NCBI GenBank assembly: GCA_965197545.1
Contig: CBDANJ010000008.1
Coordinates: forward strand, 620,001 to 684,000
Reading direction: 5' to 3'
From: CATOSP01 sp965197545
Lineage (GTDB): Bacteria; Chloroflexota; Dehalococcoidia; Lucifugimonadales; UBA3495
Length of the DNA stretch: 64,000 nt
Positions 25,584 through 33,885 of this stretch are shown here, in pieces. The first letter of the stretch is position 1. Every line of letters starts with the position of its first letter. The notes beneath the pieces were generated by a model. The model was not told the origin of the DNA. It saw only the letters and a program-made list of their open reading frames with translations, and did not search any database. Position numbers and translations under genes: made by a program.

Positions 25584-26867
25584 TTGATAGACAGTGTTAG
25601 ATTAGATATCAAGGCCGGTAACGGGGGTAATGGTTGCGCCAGTTTCCTGCGTGAGAAGTACAAACCTCACGGCGGGCCGGACGGTGGGGACGGGGGCCAC
25701 GGTGGAAACGCGTTACTCCAGGGCGATTCCTCGTACAATACCCTGCTTCATCTTCGGTTCACTAGCACCATCTATGTGGACCGAGGCGCTCATGGACGCG
25801 GGAAGGACCGGAAGGGCAAGAATGGTGAGGATGAAGTGCTGAAAGTGCCCCTAGGCACTCAGGTCTTCCGTAGAGAGCCCGATGGGAGCCGGACGTTGTT
25901 GGCCGACATCTGCGACGATACCCCGGTGTTAGTAGCGCAGGGTGGGCTTGGGGGTTGGGGCAACGCTCGGTACGTCTCGGCCACGAACCAGGAACCAGTC
26001 TTGGCCCAGCGGGGCGGCGCGGGGGAAAGGGTTACATTATTCCTGGAACTGAAACTGCTGGCTGATGTCGCCCTTGTAGCGCGACCCAACGCTGGCAAGT
26101 CTTCCCTGGTGTCCAGGACCACCGGGGCGAGTCCGCGAATCGCTGATTACCCCTTTACCACGGTGGAACCTGTGCTTGGTGTGGTGTATACCAGGGGTAA
26201 AGGATTCGTCCTCATGGAAATTCCCGGGCTACTCGAGGGCGCCCACCGGGGTATAGGGTTGGGACACCAGTTCCTGCGTCATGCGGAACGTGCGAGGTTA
26301 TATATACATCTTCTGGACGGACTTTCCGAGGACCCGGTGGCGGACTTGGACATGGTTAATAAAGAGCTTCTACAGTTTAGCCCTGGACTGGTTGAGAAGC
26401 CGCAGATCGTGGCAGTCAATAAGGTGGATGTCACGGAAGTGAGGGAAGCGCAAGAGTCTCTCAGGGAAGCCATAAGCCAGCGGACGGGGCCAGGGGGCCT
26501 TAAGCCGCTGGTGTATTTCATTTCGGCTGTAACCGGCGAGGGAGTCGAAGACCTAATGGGCGAGGTCATTCGTTTGCTGGATACCCTCCCAAAGGACCTA
26601 ACTGAGACTGTAATTACCGCGGAGGCCCCGAGGGGAAGGCAGCGGATGGACCGGAGTAGTACGGTGACGCTGCAAGACGGTGTATACGTGGTCCATTCGG
26701 AGAAGCTGGAAAGGCTTGTCGCGCTTGCCGACACGAGGGATACCAGAGTATTGCTGCAACTCTGGCGGGAGATGGGACGAGAAGGGATCGCGTCGCGCTT
26801 GCAGCAGGCGGGAATAGAGGCGGGGGACACCATCCGCATAGGACAGGCGGAGGTCGAGTGGTTCTAG
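25584..26867 (+). CDS. obgE: Obg family GTPase
   Basis: 427-aa GTPase essential in most bacteria, linked to 50S ribosome assembly and stress. The Gly-rich Obg fold is at residues 1-155 (GGPDGGDGGHGG). The G domain has G1 ARPNAGKSS, the switch I Thr-Thr in YPFTTVEP, G3 MEIPGLLEGA, and G4 NKVD. A C-terminal OCT domain ends it. G3 has Glu where Asp is usual. I take the TTG at 25584 as start because IDSVRLDIKAGNGGNG follows, the usual Obg opening. It heads obgE-nadD-pyrE. Confidence 0.92.
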   Translation: MIDSVRLDIKAGNGGNGCASFLREKYKPHGGPDGGDGGHGGNALLQGDSSYNTLLHLRFTSTIYVDRGAHGRGKDRKGKNGEDEVLKVPLGTQVFRREPDGSRTLLADICDDTPVLVAQGGLGGWGNARYVSATNQEPVLAQRGGAGERVTLFLELKLLADVALVARPNAGKSSLVSRTTGASPRIADYPFTTVEPVLGVVYTRGKGFVLMEIPGLLEGAHRGIGLGHQFLRHAERARLYIHLLDGLSEDPVADLDMVNKELLQFSPGLVEKPQIVAVNKVDVTEVREAQESLREAISQRTGPGGLKPLVYFISAVTGEGVEDLMGEVIRLLDTLPKDLTETVITAEAPRGRQRMDRSSTVTLQDGVYVVHSEKLERLVALADTRDTRVLLQLWREMGREGIASRLQQAGIEAGDTIRIGQAEVEWF

Positions 26868-26883
26868 ACCGGGTGGTTCTCGT

Positions 26884-27525
26884 ATGAAGCTGGGGATCAT
26901 GGGAGGCACCTTTGACCCGATTCATCTTGGGCATCTGATGATTGCCGAACGCGCTAGGTGCGGCCTGGGCCTCGATCACGTTTTGTTTGTCCCTGCCGGT
27001 GTCCCTTGGCTCCGGGGAGACGCCAGGGTGTCAGACGCTGACCACCGGCTTAACATGGTAGAACTTGCGATTAACGGAAACCCGCATTTCAGCGCGAGCC
27101 GGATTGAGATCGACAGACCCGGCGCCACGTATACCGTTGATACGCTCGAGAGTCTCAGGGCGGAATACGGAGACGGCGCAGGACTGGTGTTTGTCATCGG
27201 ATCGGACGCGCTGAAACAAGTCCACCGTTGGAAGGACCCGGAAAGGTTGTTGGAGCTTTGCACGCTGGCCGTGTTTCAACGTGCCGGTGACGGCTGTTCG
27301 CAGACTCTCCCGCAGGACCTTTTGGACCAGCTTCCCAATCTGGAAGAAAGGTTGGTGCGGGTCGAATGGAGTCCCGTGGATATCTCCAGCTCGGAAGTGC
27401 GCCGGAGGGTCTCCCTCGAGGACTCGGTCCGGTACATGGTGCCGGAGTGCGTGAACAAGTATATCCGGAGGCACGACCTATACCGGAACGCCGAAAGTGG
27501 CGCGCGTGGAGACCATGCCACATGA
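26884..27525 (+). CDS. nadD: Nicotinate-nucleotide adenylyltransferase
   Basis: 213-aa enzyme that makes nicotinic acid adenine dinucleotide from nicotinate mononucleotide and ATP in NAD synthesis. The nucleotidyltransferase motif GGTFDPIHLGHL is at residues 7-18, and the second motif is ISSSEVRRRV near residue 165. FVPAGVPWLR is the family variant of the substrate loop. The stop overlaps the pyrE start (ATGA). obgE-nadD neighbours are common in bacteria. Confidence 0.95.
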   Translation: MKLGIMGGTFDPIHLGHLMIAERARCGLGLDHVLFVPAGVPWLRGDARVSDADHRLNMVELAINGNPHFSASRIEIDRPGATYTVDTLESLRAEYGDGAGLVFVIGSDALKQVHRWKDPERLLELCTLAVFQRAGDGCSQTLPQDLLDQLPNLEERLVRVEWSPVDISSSEVRRRVSLEDSVRYMVPECVNKYIRRHDLYRNAESGARGDHAT

Positions 27526-28103
27526 GAGGTGAAGATTTGGAAGAAACCGTCAGGCGGTTGCTGGCGCTCGCCCTGGAAAAGGGCGCTCTTACCTATGGAG
27601 ACTTCACCCTGTCATCGGGTAAAAAGTCTGGCTACTACTTTGACGGGAGGTTGGTGAGCCTCGATCCTGAAGGCTCGTACCTTATCGGACAAGCGCTTGT
27701 GCCTGTACTCACCGCTGCCGGGGCGGCTGCGGTGGGTGGGCCTACTCTCGGGGCGGACCCTATCGTGGCGTCCGTTGCCATGGCTAGTCACATGGCGGGC
27801 GGCTCAATATCCGGTTTCATCGTCCGAAAAGAGGCTAAGGAGCACGGCACCGGCCAACTCATCGAGGGTCCGCTGACCCGCGGAACTAAAGTGGCAATAG
27901 TCGACGATGCCTGCACGACTGGCGGGTCGCTATTTCAGGCCATAAACGCGGCTGAAGACGCTGGTTGCGAGGTCGTAAAGGTTATGGCGCTGCTGGACCG
28001 CTGCGAAGGCGGGGGAGAGGAGCTGCGCCGTCGAGGCTACAAGTTCTCCGCGTTGATGGTGGCCACCCCGGAGGGGAAGATCGAGGTCGCGGACTCGGCT
28101 TGA
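27522..28103 (+). CDS. pyrE: Orotate phosphoribosyltransferase
   Basis: 193-aa enzyme that joins orotate to PRPP to form orotidine 5'-phosphate in pyrimidine synthesis. The PRPP-binding motif is VAIVDDACTTGGSL, at about residues 124-137. DFTLSSGKKSGYYFDGR and the KEAKEHGTG flexible loop are further marks. It starts at ATG 27522 inside the nadD stop. Last gene of the obgE operon; it converges with the folate-binding protein gene. Confidence 0.94.
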   Translation: MRGEDLEETVRRLLALALEKGALTYGDFTLSSGKKSGYYFDGRLVSLDPEGSYLIGQALVPVLTAAGAAAVGGPTLGADPIVASVAMASHMAGGSISGFIVRKEAKEHGTGQLIEGPLTRGTKVAIVDDACTTGGSLFQAINAAEDAGCEVVKVMALLDRCEGGGEELRRRGYKFSALMVATPEGKIEVADSA

Positions 28104-28117
28104 CCGGCCCTTCGCGT

Positions 28118-29131
28118 TCAGTCTTGTCCTGGGCCGAAGAGTTGAGGCAAGTCCCGGACTTCGGCCCAGCCGGTTGCTGGCTCCTCTAGTTCCAGCCGCA
28201 CACCCGCCTCCGCGCTGGTCTTTCTCACGTATCCCAGGCCGATCAATTGTTCGCCATCCGGCAGGCGTGTCACGGAGGTCACCGAACCCACCTGTTTCCC
28301 ATCCCTAGTGAGAGTCGAACCGGCGTCGACTTGCGCTTCCGGCGGGAACGTCAGGGTCACCAGATATTTCTGTACGCGCTGGTACGTGTCCAACCGGGCG
28401 ATGACCTCTTGGCCAATGTAGCATCCCTTAGCGAAGTCGATGGAGCCGATTAGGCCAGCCTCCAGCGGGTTGTATGGCTCCCCCATTTCGGGCCCAAATG
28501 CGGGCACCGCGTTTTTGATTCTCGCGATCTCGACTGCTTCACTTCCAACGGGTGCGATGCCGTCTGCCAGCAGCCGGTCCCAGACCGCGGCTGCCGCCTC
28601 GGGTGAGACCAGGATGTCGAAACTGGGAAGCGCGCCCATCGGTCTGTAAACGACGGTCGCGCTCTCACCCCCGATTTCCGCCCGAATATTGTGGTACGGG
28701 CCGAGGCCGTCGAGCCCGGTCCCGGCGGCCGCCTCGAGTGCCGCTTGGCTGGTTGGCCCCATCACCGAGAACATGGTGGATTCGAGCGTTACGTCTTCGA
28801 CAACCAGGTCCTCCATGATGGTGTATTTGTCCAGGAACTCAATCACTCTTTCCTGGCAGCCGGGGCTGGTGATCAGCAACACGTGATCGCCCAGGTTGAC
28901 CACGCCGATCAGGTCCAGGATGCGGCCCCTGTCTGTTGTGAGAATGGTCGGCGCGCCCTGGCCGGTTTCCAGGTCGATAACCTTGTTGGTGGACAAGCGG
29001 TTTAGCAGGTCCAGGGAGTCCTCACCCGTGGCCTTGAGCCGGCCAACGTATGAAGCGTCATGTAGCCCTGCGGCGGTTGATACTGCGTCGTACTCAGCCG
29101 CCAGGTCGGAATAGACTGCTTGTGTGCTCAT
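28118..29131 (-). CDS. ygfZ: YgfZ/GcvT-like folate-binding protein
   Basis: 337-aa protein of the YgfZ family, distant relatives of GcvT that bind tetrahydrofolate and help certain Fe-S enzymes assemble or be repaired. The diagnostic motif KGCYIGQEV is present around residue 236, with its conserved Cys. The N-terminus has a GcvT-like fold (LHDASYVGRLKATGEDSLD). It is on the minus strand with an IscA-like gene directly upstream in transcription, which supports the Fe-S link. A hairpin terminator separates the two genes. Confidence 0.9.
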   Translation of the reverse strand: MSTQAVYSDLAAEYDAVSTAAGLHDASYVGRLKATGEDSLDLLNRLSTNKVIDLETGQGAPTILTTDRGRILDLIGVVNLGDHVLLITSPGCQERVIEFLDKYTIMEDLVVEDVTLESTMFSVMGPTSQAALEAAAGTGLDGLGPYHNIRAEIGGESATVVYRPMGALPSFDILVSPEAAAAVWDRLLADGIAPVGSEAVEIARIKNAVPAFGPEMGEPYNPLEAGLIGSIDFAKGCYIGQEVIARLDTYQRVQKYLVTLTFPPEAQVDAGSTLTRDGKQVGSVTSVTRLPDGEQLIGLGYVRKTSAEAGVRLELEEPATGWAEVRDLPQLFGPGQD

Positions 29132-29158
29132 ATTTGTCTCCGATTCTGGAACGCAAGA

Positions 29159-29190
29159 AGCGCCGCCTTCACACCAGCAAAGGCGGCGCT
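29159..29190 (-). terminator. Rho-independent terminator after the IscA-like gene
   Basis: Inverted repeat AGCGCCGCCTT (29159-29169) and AAGGCGGCGCT (29180-29190), an 11-bp stem. On the minus strand it is followed by CTTCTTGCG. It lies 26 bases after the IscA-like stop and close to the start of the YgfZ-like gene. Confidence 0.65.
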
Positions 29191-29215
29191 CTCGTCGGTC
29201 ATAGGTAAGTGGGGG

Positions 29216-29572
29216 CTATACGCTAAATGATGTCCCGCAGCCGCAGGACTTCTTGGCATTGGGGTTGGTGAAGACGAAGCCCTTGCCGTTCAGTCCGTCT
29301 GAGAATTCCAACTCGGTCCCGACAAGGTAGATGAAGCTCTTCTTGTCCACCATTACCTTGATACCATACTGCTCGACGACTTTGTCAGTCTCCAACTGTT
29401 GGTCGGTGATCTGCAGGTCGTAGGTCAACCCGGAACATCCGCCACCCTTCACGGCCACCCGCAGCCCTACGTCGTCCCCAAGTCCCTCTTTAGAAGCGAA
29501 ATATCTAATCTTGTCCGCGGCTTTTTCGCTGATGGTTACGCCTAACTCTACACCGTCCATCGTGATGGCCAT
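29216..29572 (-). CDS. erpA: HesB/IscA family iron-sulfur cluster assembly protein
   Basis: 118-aa A-type Fe-S carrier. The three conserved Cys are present: one in GGCSGLTYDL and two in the C-terminal CGCG. It accepts and passes on Fe-S clusters to target proteins. The name erpA/iscA cannot be decided from sequence alone. Single-gene unit ended by a terminator, followed by the YgfZ-like gene. Confidence 0.92.
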   Translation of the reverse strand: MAITMDGVELGVTISEKAADKIRYFASKEGLGDDVGLRVAVKGGGCSGLTYDLQITDQQLETDKVVEQYGIKVMVDKKSFIYLVGTELEFSDGLNGKGFVFTNPNAKKSCGCGTSFSV

Positions 29573-29690
29573 TTGGTCCTCCTGCGGCTGGCAATTCCAT
29601 GGCTGCGATGCCCGCGCCGTGACGGGCCAGTGAGGCTATTTTAGGAGCATCGGGGGTGTGGCGTCAAGCGCAGCGCAACACGGCAACGGT

Positions 29691-30716
29691 CTAAAGCAGC
29701 GGTTCCAGCGGCGACATGTCGAGGTGCCGCTCCAACAACCCGGCAAATCTGTTGATCTTCCAGGCGCTGTGTGCTGTGGCTTTGTGCAGGAGTCCGGCCA
29801 GGGCCTCTACGGTCGGAAGGGTGTCGCGTTCGACCCGGATCAGGGGGACGTCGCGCTGCATGGCTTCGGCTTTGATGTAGTCGGTCGGCTCACCCGTTCC
29901 GGTCAATACGAGGCAGCGCGTGTCTTCCATCAGGCTGGCGAGCTGGATGTCGGGGCGTTCCGCCCGGGTGATAACAGCCTGGTTGGCGTACCTACCGAAA
30001 TACGTGGCGCCCGAGTCCATGATGTTGCCGCCTATCAGGAATCTTTCAATAAGAACGCTGGTGTCTTCCGGGTCCTGGACCCAATGCCCGCCCAGGTGCT
30101 CGGCGATCTGGCCCACCGAGACCGCCAACATACCTCGGTCTTCAGGCAGCAGGCCAAGCGTTGGCGCCCCGGCTGCCTGTAATTCGGCAAGGAATCCCTC
30201 AGTGGTCTTCCGGGACCGAAAACTGGTGACTCCGTTGACCACAACCCCCAAGAGGCGGCTGCCGAATTGCTCGACCGAATCAATTGTGTTGGCTGCTGAG
30301 AGTTGGTTGCTGAAACCCAAGACGAGCAGGACCTGGGCCCCCAGCCGGTTGGCAACTTCTCCTGGCAGTGACCAAGGCTCCCCCGAGGGAGACACCAAGT
30401 CCGGGCCTTCGACTATCAAGGTGTCAGCAACGCCGGGAGGCGCTGGGAAATCTACTACCTGTTCGGCCAAGGAACCAGCGTGTGAGGGACCGGAGCTATC
30501 CGGGAGGCGGACCGGGTGGGTGATCGTCGTGGCGGTTGGCGCGTTGAGAAGGCTATCTTCCACGAAAGCCACGTCGGGATCTTGAATATCCGACGTGGTG
30601 AAAGGCTTGTAGTAGCCCCCGCCCTTTCCGGCGGAAATGCGCCGGGCCAAGAGCGCCCCGGCCAGGCTGGTCTTGCCCACGCCCTGCCGGTCACCTGAGA
30701 TCTGTATCACTGGCAC
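29691..30716 (-). CDS. Phosphotransacetylase-related ATPase with DRTGG domain
   Basis: 341-aa cytosolic protein. The N-terminal half is a BioD-like P-loop domain with GDRQGVGKTS at residues 8-17. The C-terminal part matches the DRTGG domain found in phosphotransacetylase N-terminal regions (GATYFGRYANQAVITRAER). The Pta catalytic domain itself is absent. Proteins of this makeup are common in archaea, cyanobacteria and Chloroflexota and are thought to be regulatory. Function not demonstrated. It is followed by the Fe-S genes and preceded by the pentapeptide gene on the same strand. Confidence 0.82.
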   Translation of the reverse strand: MPVIQISGDRQGVGKTSLAGALLARRISAGKGGGYYKPFTTSDIQDPDVAFVEDSLLNAPTATTITHPVRLPDSSGPSHAGSLAEQVVDFPAPPGVADTLIVEGPDLVSPSGEPWSLPGEVANRLGAQVLLVLGFSNQLSAANTIDSVEQFGSRLLGVVVNGVTSFRSRKTTEGFLAELQAAGAPTLGLLPEDRGMLAVSVGQIAEHLGGHWVQDPEDTSVLIERFLIGGNIMDSGATYFGRYANQAVITRAERPDIQLASLMEDTRCLVLTGTGEPTDYIKAEAMQRDVPLIRVERDTLPTVEALAGLLHKATAHSAWKINRFAGLLERHLDMSPLEPLL

Positions 30717-30763
30717 CGGAGCCTCCTACGCTTTGCCGCCGAACAGTTGGGCCGCCAGCCGGC

Positions 30764-31465
30764 CTATTCCTTTACGTCCTTGTACCCCGTGTTCAGAGGA
30801 TCGAACCCCTTGGGGAACCGTGTGGTCTCGTCCCAAACCGCCATGCTCAGGTCGGAACGGTGCAGGCTCGCTTCGTGGAAATTCGCGCCGCGCATGTCCG
30901 TACCGGTCCACATGGAGTCGCGGATCATTGCCTTGGTGAAGTCGCTCCCCGTCATGACCGCGCGGTCCAGGTCCGCGCCATTCATATTCGCCCCTCGGAA
31001 CCTGGCGCTGGTCAGGTTCGTGTTTCGGAGGTCGACCTCGAGCATGGTCGCCGAACCGACGTCGGCGTTAGTAAGGTCTGCAAACAGGAAGCATGCCCTT
31101 ACCGCGCGGCTTCCGCTGAGGATGGCGCCGTGAAGACACGCCCTCTTGAAGTCGGCCCAATAGAGGTTGGCGCCGGTGAAGTTGGCCCCGCTTAGGTCGG
31201 CGGCGGTCAGCGTTGCACGCCCGAGGTTGGCGGATGACAGGTCTGCCCCGGTGAGGTTGCCTCCGGCCAGGCTGGCGCGAAAAAGGTTAGCATAGGATAG
31301 GTTTGCGCCTCGCAAGTCCGCCTTGCGAATTTTGCAACCCTGGAGGTCGGCCTGGGATAGGTCGGCGCCCTCCAATTCCAACGCCGTGTCCGGGTTTTGC
31401 TCCCGCCACTCGGCAAAGGTTTCTGGACCGGATGTAACTACCGAAAGGTGTTCTTGGTTAGCCAC
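30764..31465 (-). CDS. Pentapeptide repeat protein
   Basis: 233-aa right-handed beta-helix protein made of A(D/N)LXX repeats from about residue 40 to 200, for example LSQADLQGCKIRKADLRGAN. No signal peptide is seen. Some family members mimic DNA and protect gyrase, but most are uncharacterised. The GTG start at 31465 is preferred, with GGAG about 10 bases upstream. The gene lies 92 bases downstream of the selenoprotein gene on the same strand and could share its transcript. Confidence 0.85.
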   Translation of the reverse strand: MANQEHLSVVTSGPETFAEWREQNPDTALELEGADLSQADLQGCKIRKADLRGANLSYANLFRASLAGGNLTGADLSSANLGRATLTAADLSGANFTGANLYWADFKRACLHGAILSGSRAVRACFLFADLTNADVGSATMLEVDLRNTNLTSARFRGANMNGADLDRAVMTGSDFTKAMIRDSMWTGTDMRGANFHEASLHRSDLSMAVWDETTRFPKGFDPLNTGYKDVKE

Positions 31466-31557
31466 TGTCAAAGCTCCGCGACTGTGGATATCACGAAAGA
31501 TGCAGCCCTCAGCGGAGGACTGCATCTTAGGATTGCTATATCCCGGTGGGATGCTTG

Positions 31558-31857
31558 CTAATCGTTGGCCAGGGCATCTTCAAAGTCGAAGATCTTCTCT
31601 GCCACGATCATCTTCAACTCGTTGACCTTGGGCCAATTGGGGTAGCCCCCCTCGTCTTCCTTTCGGTCGAAGATCTTTTCGCCGTTCAGGTAGACCTCAA
31701 GGCGGCCCGCACCCTGGGGAGTCATCTTAATTGCCACGTCTCCCGCGTTCTGCGAAGACCACAACTCCGTCGCCAGCCACGAGGCGACCGGATAGTAACC
31801 TCAAGGTACGCAGTAGACTATGTCAACCTCAACCTTGCCGAATTCAGAGTCAGCCAT
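31558..31857 (-). CDS. Rdx/SelW-like selenoprotein A (in-frame UGA read as selenocysteine)
   Basis: 99-aa thioredoxin-fold redox protein of the SelW/SelT/SelH (Rdx) family. Translation from the ATG at 31857 reads VEVDIVYCVP, then UGA at 31803-31801, then GYYPVASWLATELWSSQNAG and on to a stop at 31558. The UGA sits at the second position of the family's CxxU motif (residues 16-19). GRLEVYLNGEKIFDRKEDEGGYP is the conserved beta strand and acidic loop. A strong GAGGAG site precedes the ATG. A hairpin stands directly after the UGA. Read conventionally it would appear as a 68-aa headless ORF. The same layout recurs in a paralogue at 60325. Redox function is inferred from family. Confidence 0.88.
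31767..31791 (-). promoter_or_regulatory. Bacterial SECIS-like hairpin for selenoprotein A
   Basis: On the minus strand, stem CCGGTCGCC pairs with GGCGACGG (six plus two pairs around a bulged G), with 8-base loop TCGTGGCT. The loop begins 19 bases after the UGA, inside the range known for bacterial SECIS elements, which lie within the coding region just after the UGA. Confidence 0.68.
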
Positions 31858-31889
31858 ATCACTCCTCGAAACCTAGCTGGTATGTCCGA

Positions 31890-31918
31890 AGTTTAAAGAA
31901 TTGTGATACCCGTTGCAA
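31890..31918 (-). promoter_or_regulatory. Possible promoter of selenoprotein A
   Basis: Minus-strand TTGCAA (31918-31913), a 17-base spacer, and TAAACT (31895-31890). Start of transcription would lie about 25 bases before the ATG. The match to consensus is moderate. Confidence 0.4.
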
Positions 31919-31961
31919 CCAGACCGATGATGGTCCGATTCACCACCGTGGTGCAAGGACC

Positions 31962-32252
31962 CTACCGTAGCAGCAAGTTGGTGACTATGAACACGCCGTT
32001 GGCCGCAATCAGCCCGAGCAGACAGTAGAAAAGACGGTCGATACGCTGCTGGACGCGGTCGATGCGTTGTTCGACTCGGCCGATGTGTTCCTCGACGCGG
32101 TCAATTCGCAGCTCGATTCGATCGAACCCCGCGATTGTCTCGTTCCGCAGATCGCGCACGTCCTGTTCCACGCGATCCAGACGGGTGGCGATCTGCGCGA
32201 ATGGACCCTCGAGATTGGCGCTCCGCTCTTCTACAGTCGGTGGGTTAGTCAT
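31962..32252 (-). CDS. Small coiled-coil protein with C-terminal membrane anchor
   Basis: 96-aa protein with heptad-patterned Arg/Asp/Ile repeats (RIDRVEEHIGRVEQRIDRV) over residues 20-72, then a hydrophobic helix of about 20 residues ending NLLLR. The layout is a soluble coiled coil anchored in the membrane by its tail. Function unknown; similar small proteins occur widely. A similarly designed protein is encoded at 44448. Confidence 0.7.
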   Translation of the reverse strand: MTNPPTVEERSANLEGPFAQIATRLDRVEQDVRDLRNETIAGFDRIELRIDRVEEHIGRVEQRIDRVQQRIDRLFYCLLGLIAANGVFIVTNLLLR

Positions 32253-32271
32253 GTGTTGGGTGTCGCCGGCC

Positions 32272-32700
32272 TCAGTTACTGCGCATCAAGGCAGTGCCGA
32301 TCCCGACGGCGGTCTGGTTTCCATCCTGGTTTTGGCAGAAAAGGTCAACGCTAACCAAAACCCCCTCCGGGGTTTCTTCCTGGTGGGCCACCGCGCCGGT
32401 TACGGTTATCGTGTCCCCGCCCTTGACTGGACGGAGAAACTTCAAGTTGACAGTTCCGGTGTGGTTGAAGACCTCCGGGCCAAAGAACCGGCGCATCGAC
32501 TCCGCGGCGAATGCCACCGACATCCTGCCCGAGGCGATGGCGTAGTTCGTGCCGAGCCTGCGTTGGGCCAATTCCGGGCTGTTGTGAATGTTCTCCCGGT
32601 CAAGAATCCCGCAGGACTCGAACTGGTCGATGCTGTCTTGTGTGATGGACTTGGTGACCGAGGGAATTTGTGCGCCTACGTCTATGTTTGCGGTTGCCAT
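32272..32700 (-). CDS. MaoC-type hot-dog dehydratase, C-terminal-type subunit
   Basis: 142-aa single hot-dog protein. RLGTNYAIASGRMSVAFAAE and the NLKFLRPVKGGDTITVTG strand fit the MaoC/R-hydratase superfamily. The classic Asp/His pair of R-hydratases is not obvious, so catalysis is unproven. Its start overlaps the end of the upstream gene by 19 bases, and the two likely form a heteromeric enzyme acting on an acyl-CoA. Confidence 0.75.
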   Translation of the reverse strand: MATANIDVGAQIPSVTKSITQDSIDQFESCGILDRENIHNSPELAQRRLGTNYAIASGRMSVAFAAESMRRFFGPEVFNHTGTVNLKFLRPVKGGDTITVTGAVAHQEETPEGVLVSVDLFCQNQDGNQTAVGIGTALMRSN

Positions 32701-33107
32701 TTCTTGCCCACCTCGTCGGGTTTCTTCATCTGATATGTGCGTAGCCTCTCCAGTAGCCGGCCATCCTCGTCGACGGCGGTGGCCTCGATAACCAGGTAAG
32801 GTTTATCTCGGCGCAGATACTTGTCGGCGATGCGGCCGGTGACGAATATTTTCTTACCTGGAATCGGCGGGTTGAAGAACTCCACCTCGTTGCCCGCATT
32901 CACGCCGCCTGTCGTGTCATCGTACACCATGTTCAAAGCGGTGGCGTCGTGCTTCACGGCCAGGGTTGGAAAGGTCGCTTCGGGGTCGTCGATAGAGGCG
33001 CGAAAGGTGTCCAGCATTTCCTGGGTCATCACGTATTCGTAGGACCCCAACTCTTCCCCGATCTCCACCTGGTCATAAACAAACTCCTTTAGGTTCTCGT
33101 CGGCCAT
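32682..33107 (-). CDS. MaoC N-terminal-type hot-dog protein
   Basis: 141-aa protein matching the MaoC_dehydrat_N / FAS1-like type: VGEELGSYEYVMTQEM-like opening (here IGEELGSYEYVMTQEM), PTLAVKHDATALNMVY, and EFFNPPIPGKKIFVTGRI. Partner of the hot-dog protein encoded immediately downstream; in many bacteria these two halves form one hydratase. Transcribed away from a cluster of mobile repeats. Confidence 0.8.
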   Translation of the reverse strand: MADENLKEFVYDQVEIGEELGSYEYVMTQEMLDTFRASIDDPEATFPTLAVKHDATALNMVYDDTTGGVNAGNEVEFFNPPIPGKKIFVTGRIADKYLRRDKPYLVIEATAVDEDGRLLERLRTYQMKKPDEVGKKWQPQT

Positions 33108-33135
33108 GTCTCGACTCCTGTGCGGAAGCGTTGGG

Positions 33136-33286
33136 CAGGGTCTTTCAATTGTTGGAATACTACCCCTTCTCCCTTGAGGGAGAAGGGCGGGATGAGGGTG
33201 AAATCCCTTGCACTAGCCAGGTTGCCCCTCGCCCCAACCCCTCTCCCAGAGGGCGAGGGGCTGTCGCAGAGAACCGAAAGACCGTG
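33136..33286. mobile_element. MITE-like element, family B copy 2
   Basis: 151-bp element beginning CAGGGTCTTTC and ending with its near-complement GAAAGACCGTG. It contains paired hairpins (CTTCTCCCTTGAGGGAGAAG and a CCCTCGCCCC...GGGCGAGGGG block). It is flanked by a perfect 10-bp direct repeat AAGCGTTGGG at 33126-33135 and 33287-33296, direct evidence of insertion. Confidence 0.88.
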
Positions 33287-33389
33287 AAGCGTTGGGGGAC
33301 TCAGGTAACCATTTTAACATGGAACGTTCGTGACTGAATGGGCGAGTGATTAAGGGTTGCCAAAGCGCCTCCCGCGTTGCCAAACCGCC

Positions 33390-33800
33390 GTAACTGTTCA
33401 GACTTGATGTGTCCTTCCTACTCCAAGCTCGTCATTCCGGGCCCCGTATCCAGTATGGGGCAGGCTTTGACCCGGAATCCAGACACCTTTGCAACCAGCG
33501 ACCTTCACCATCATTATCATCATTGGCATTTCTGGATTCCCGCCTGCGGAGACCTTTGCGTAACCTTCCGCGACTCCCGCGAAAGCGAGAATCCAGAGTA
33601 TGCCCAGATACGGAGGACGCCCTCACCCCCGGATCAAGTCCGGGGCAGGCTCTAACCCTCTCCCGGAAGGAGAGGGGATTATTCAAAGGTCTCCCTGCGC
33701 GGGAATGACGGATTGCGGGGGCGGGACATGATAAGAGGATTATCACAGAGATGATCTATGTGAGATTCAGCCAATCCGCCTCATCGAGTCTGAACAGTCA
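33390..33800. mobile_element. MITE-like element, family A copy 2
   Basis: 411-bp element with ends GTAACTGTTCAGACTTGATG and CATCGAGTCTGAACAGTCA, the same orientation as copy 1. It is flanked by a perfect 10-bp direct repeat CCAAACCGCC (33380-33389 and 33801-33810). The interior holds several inverted GTCATTCC/GGAATCC and CCCTCTCC blocks. It lies only 103 bases from the family B copy. No protein is encoded. Confidence 0.9.
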
Positions 33801-33885
33801 CCAAACCGCCAACGTTGTAGTAGCCGCATCCCGCATGCTCTATAATGGGTCTCCAACCAACGGAGTTTCGGCTTTCGAGAGAGTG

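Noticed and set aside
33136..33800. Possible CRISPR array, because of repeated CCCTCTCC/GGGAGAGGG blocks
   Set aside because: Repeats are inverted and irregularly spaced with no unique spacers of constant length; they belong to MITE-like elements.
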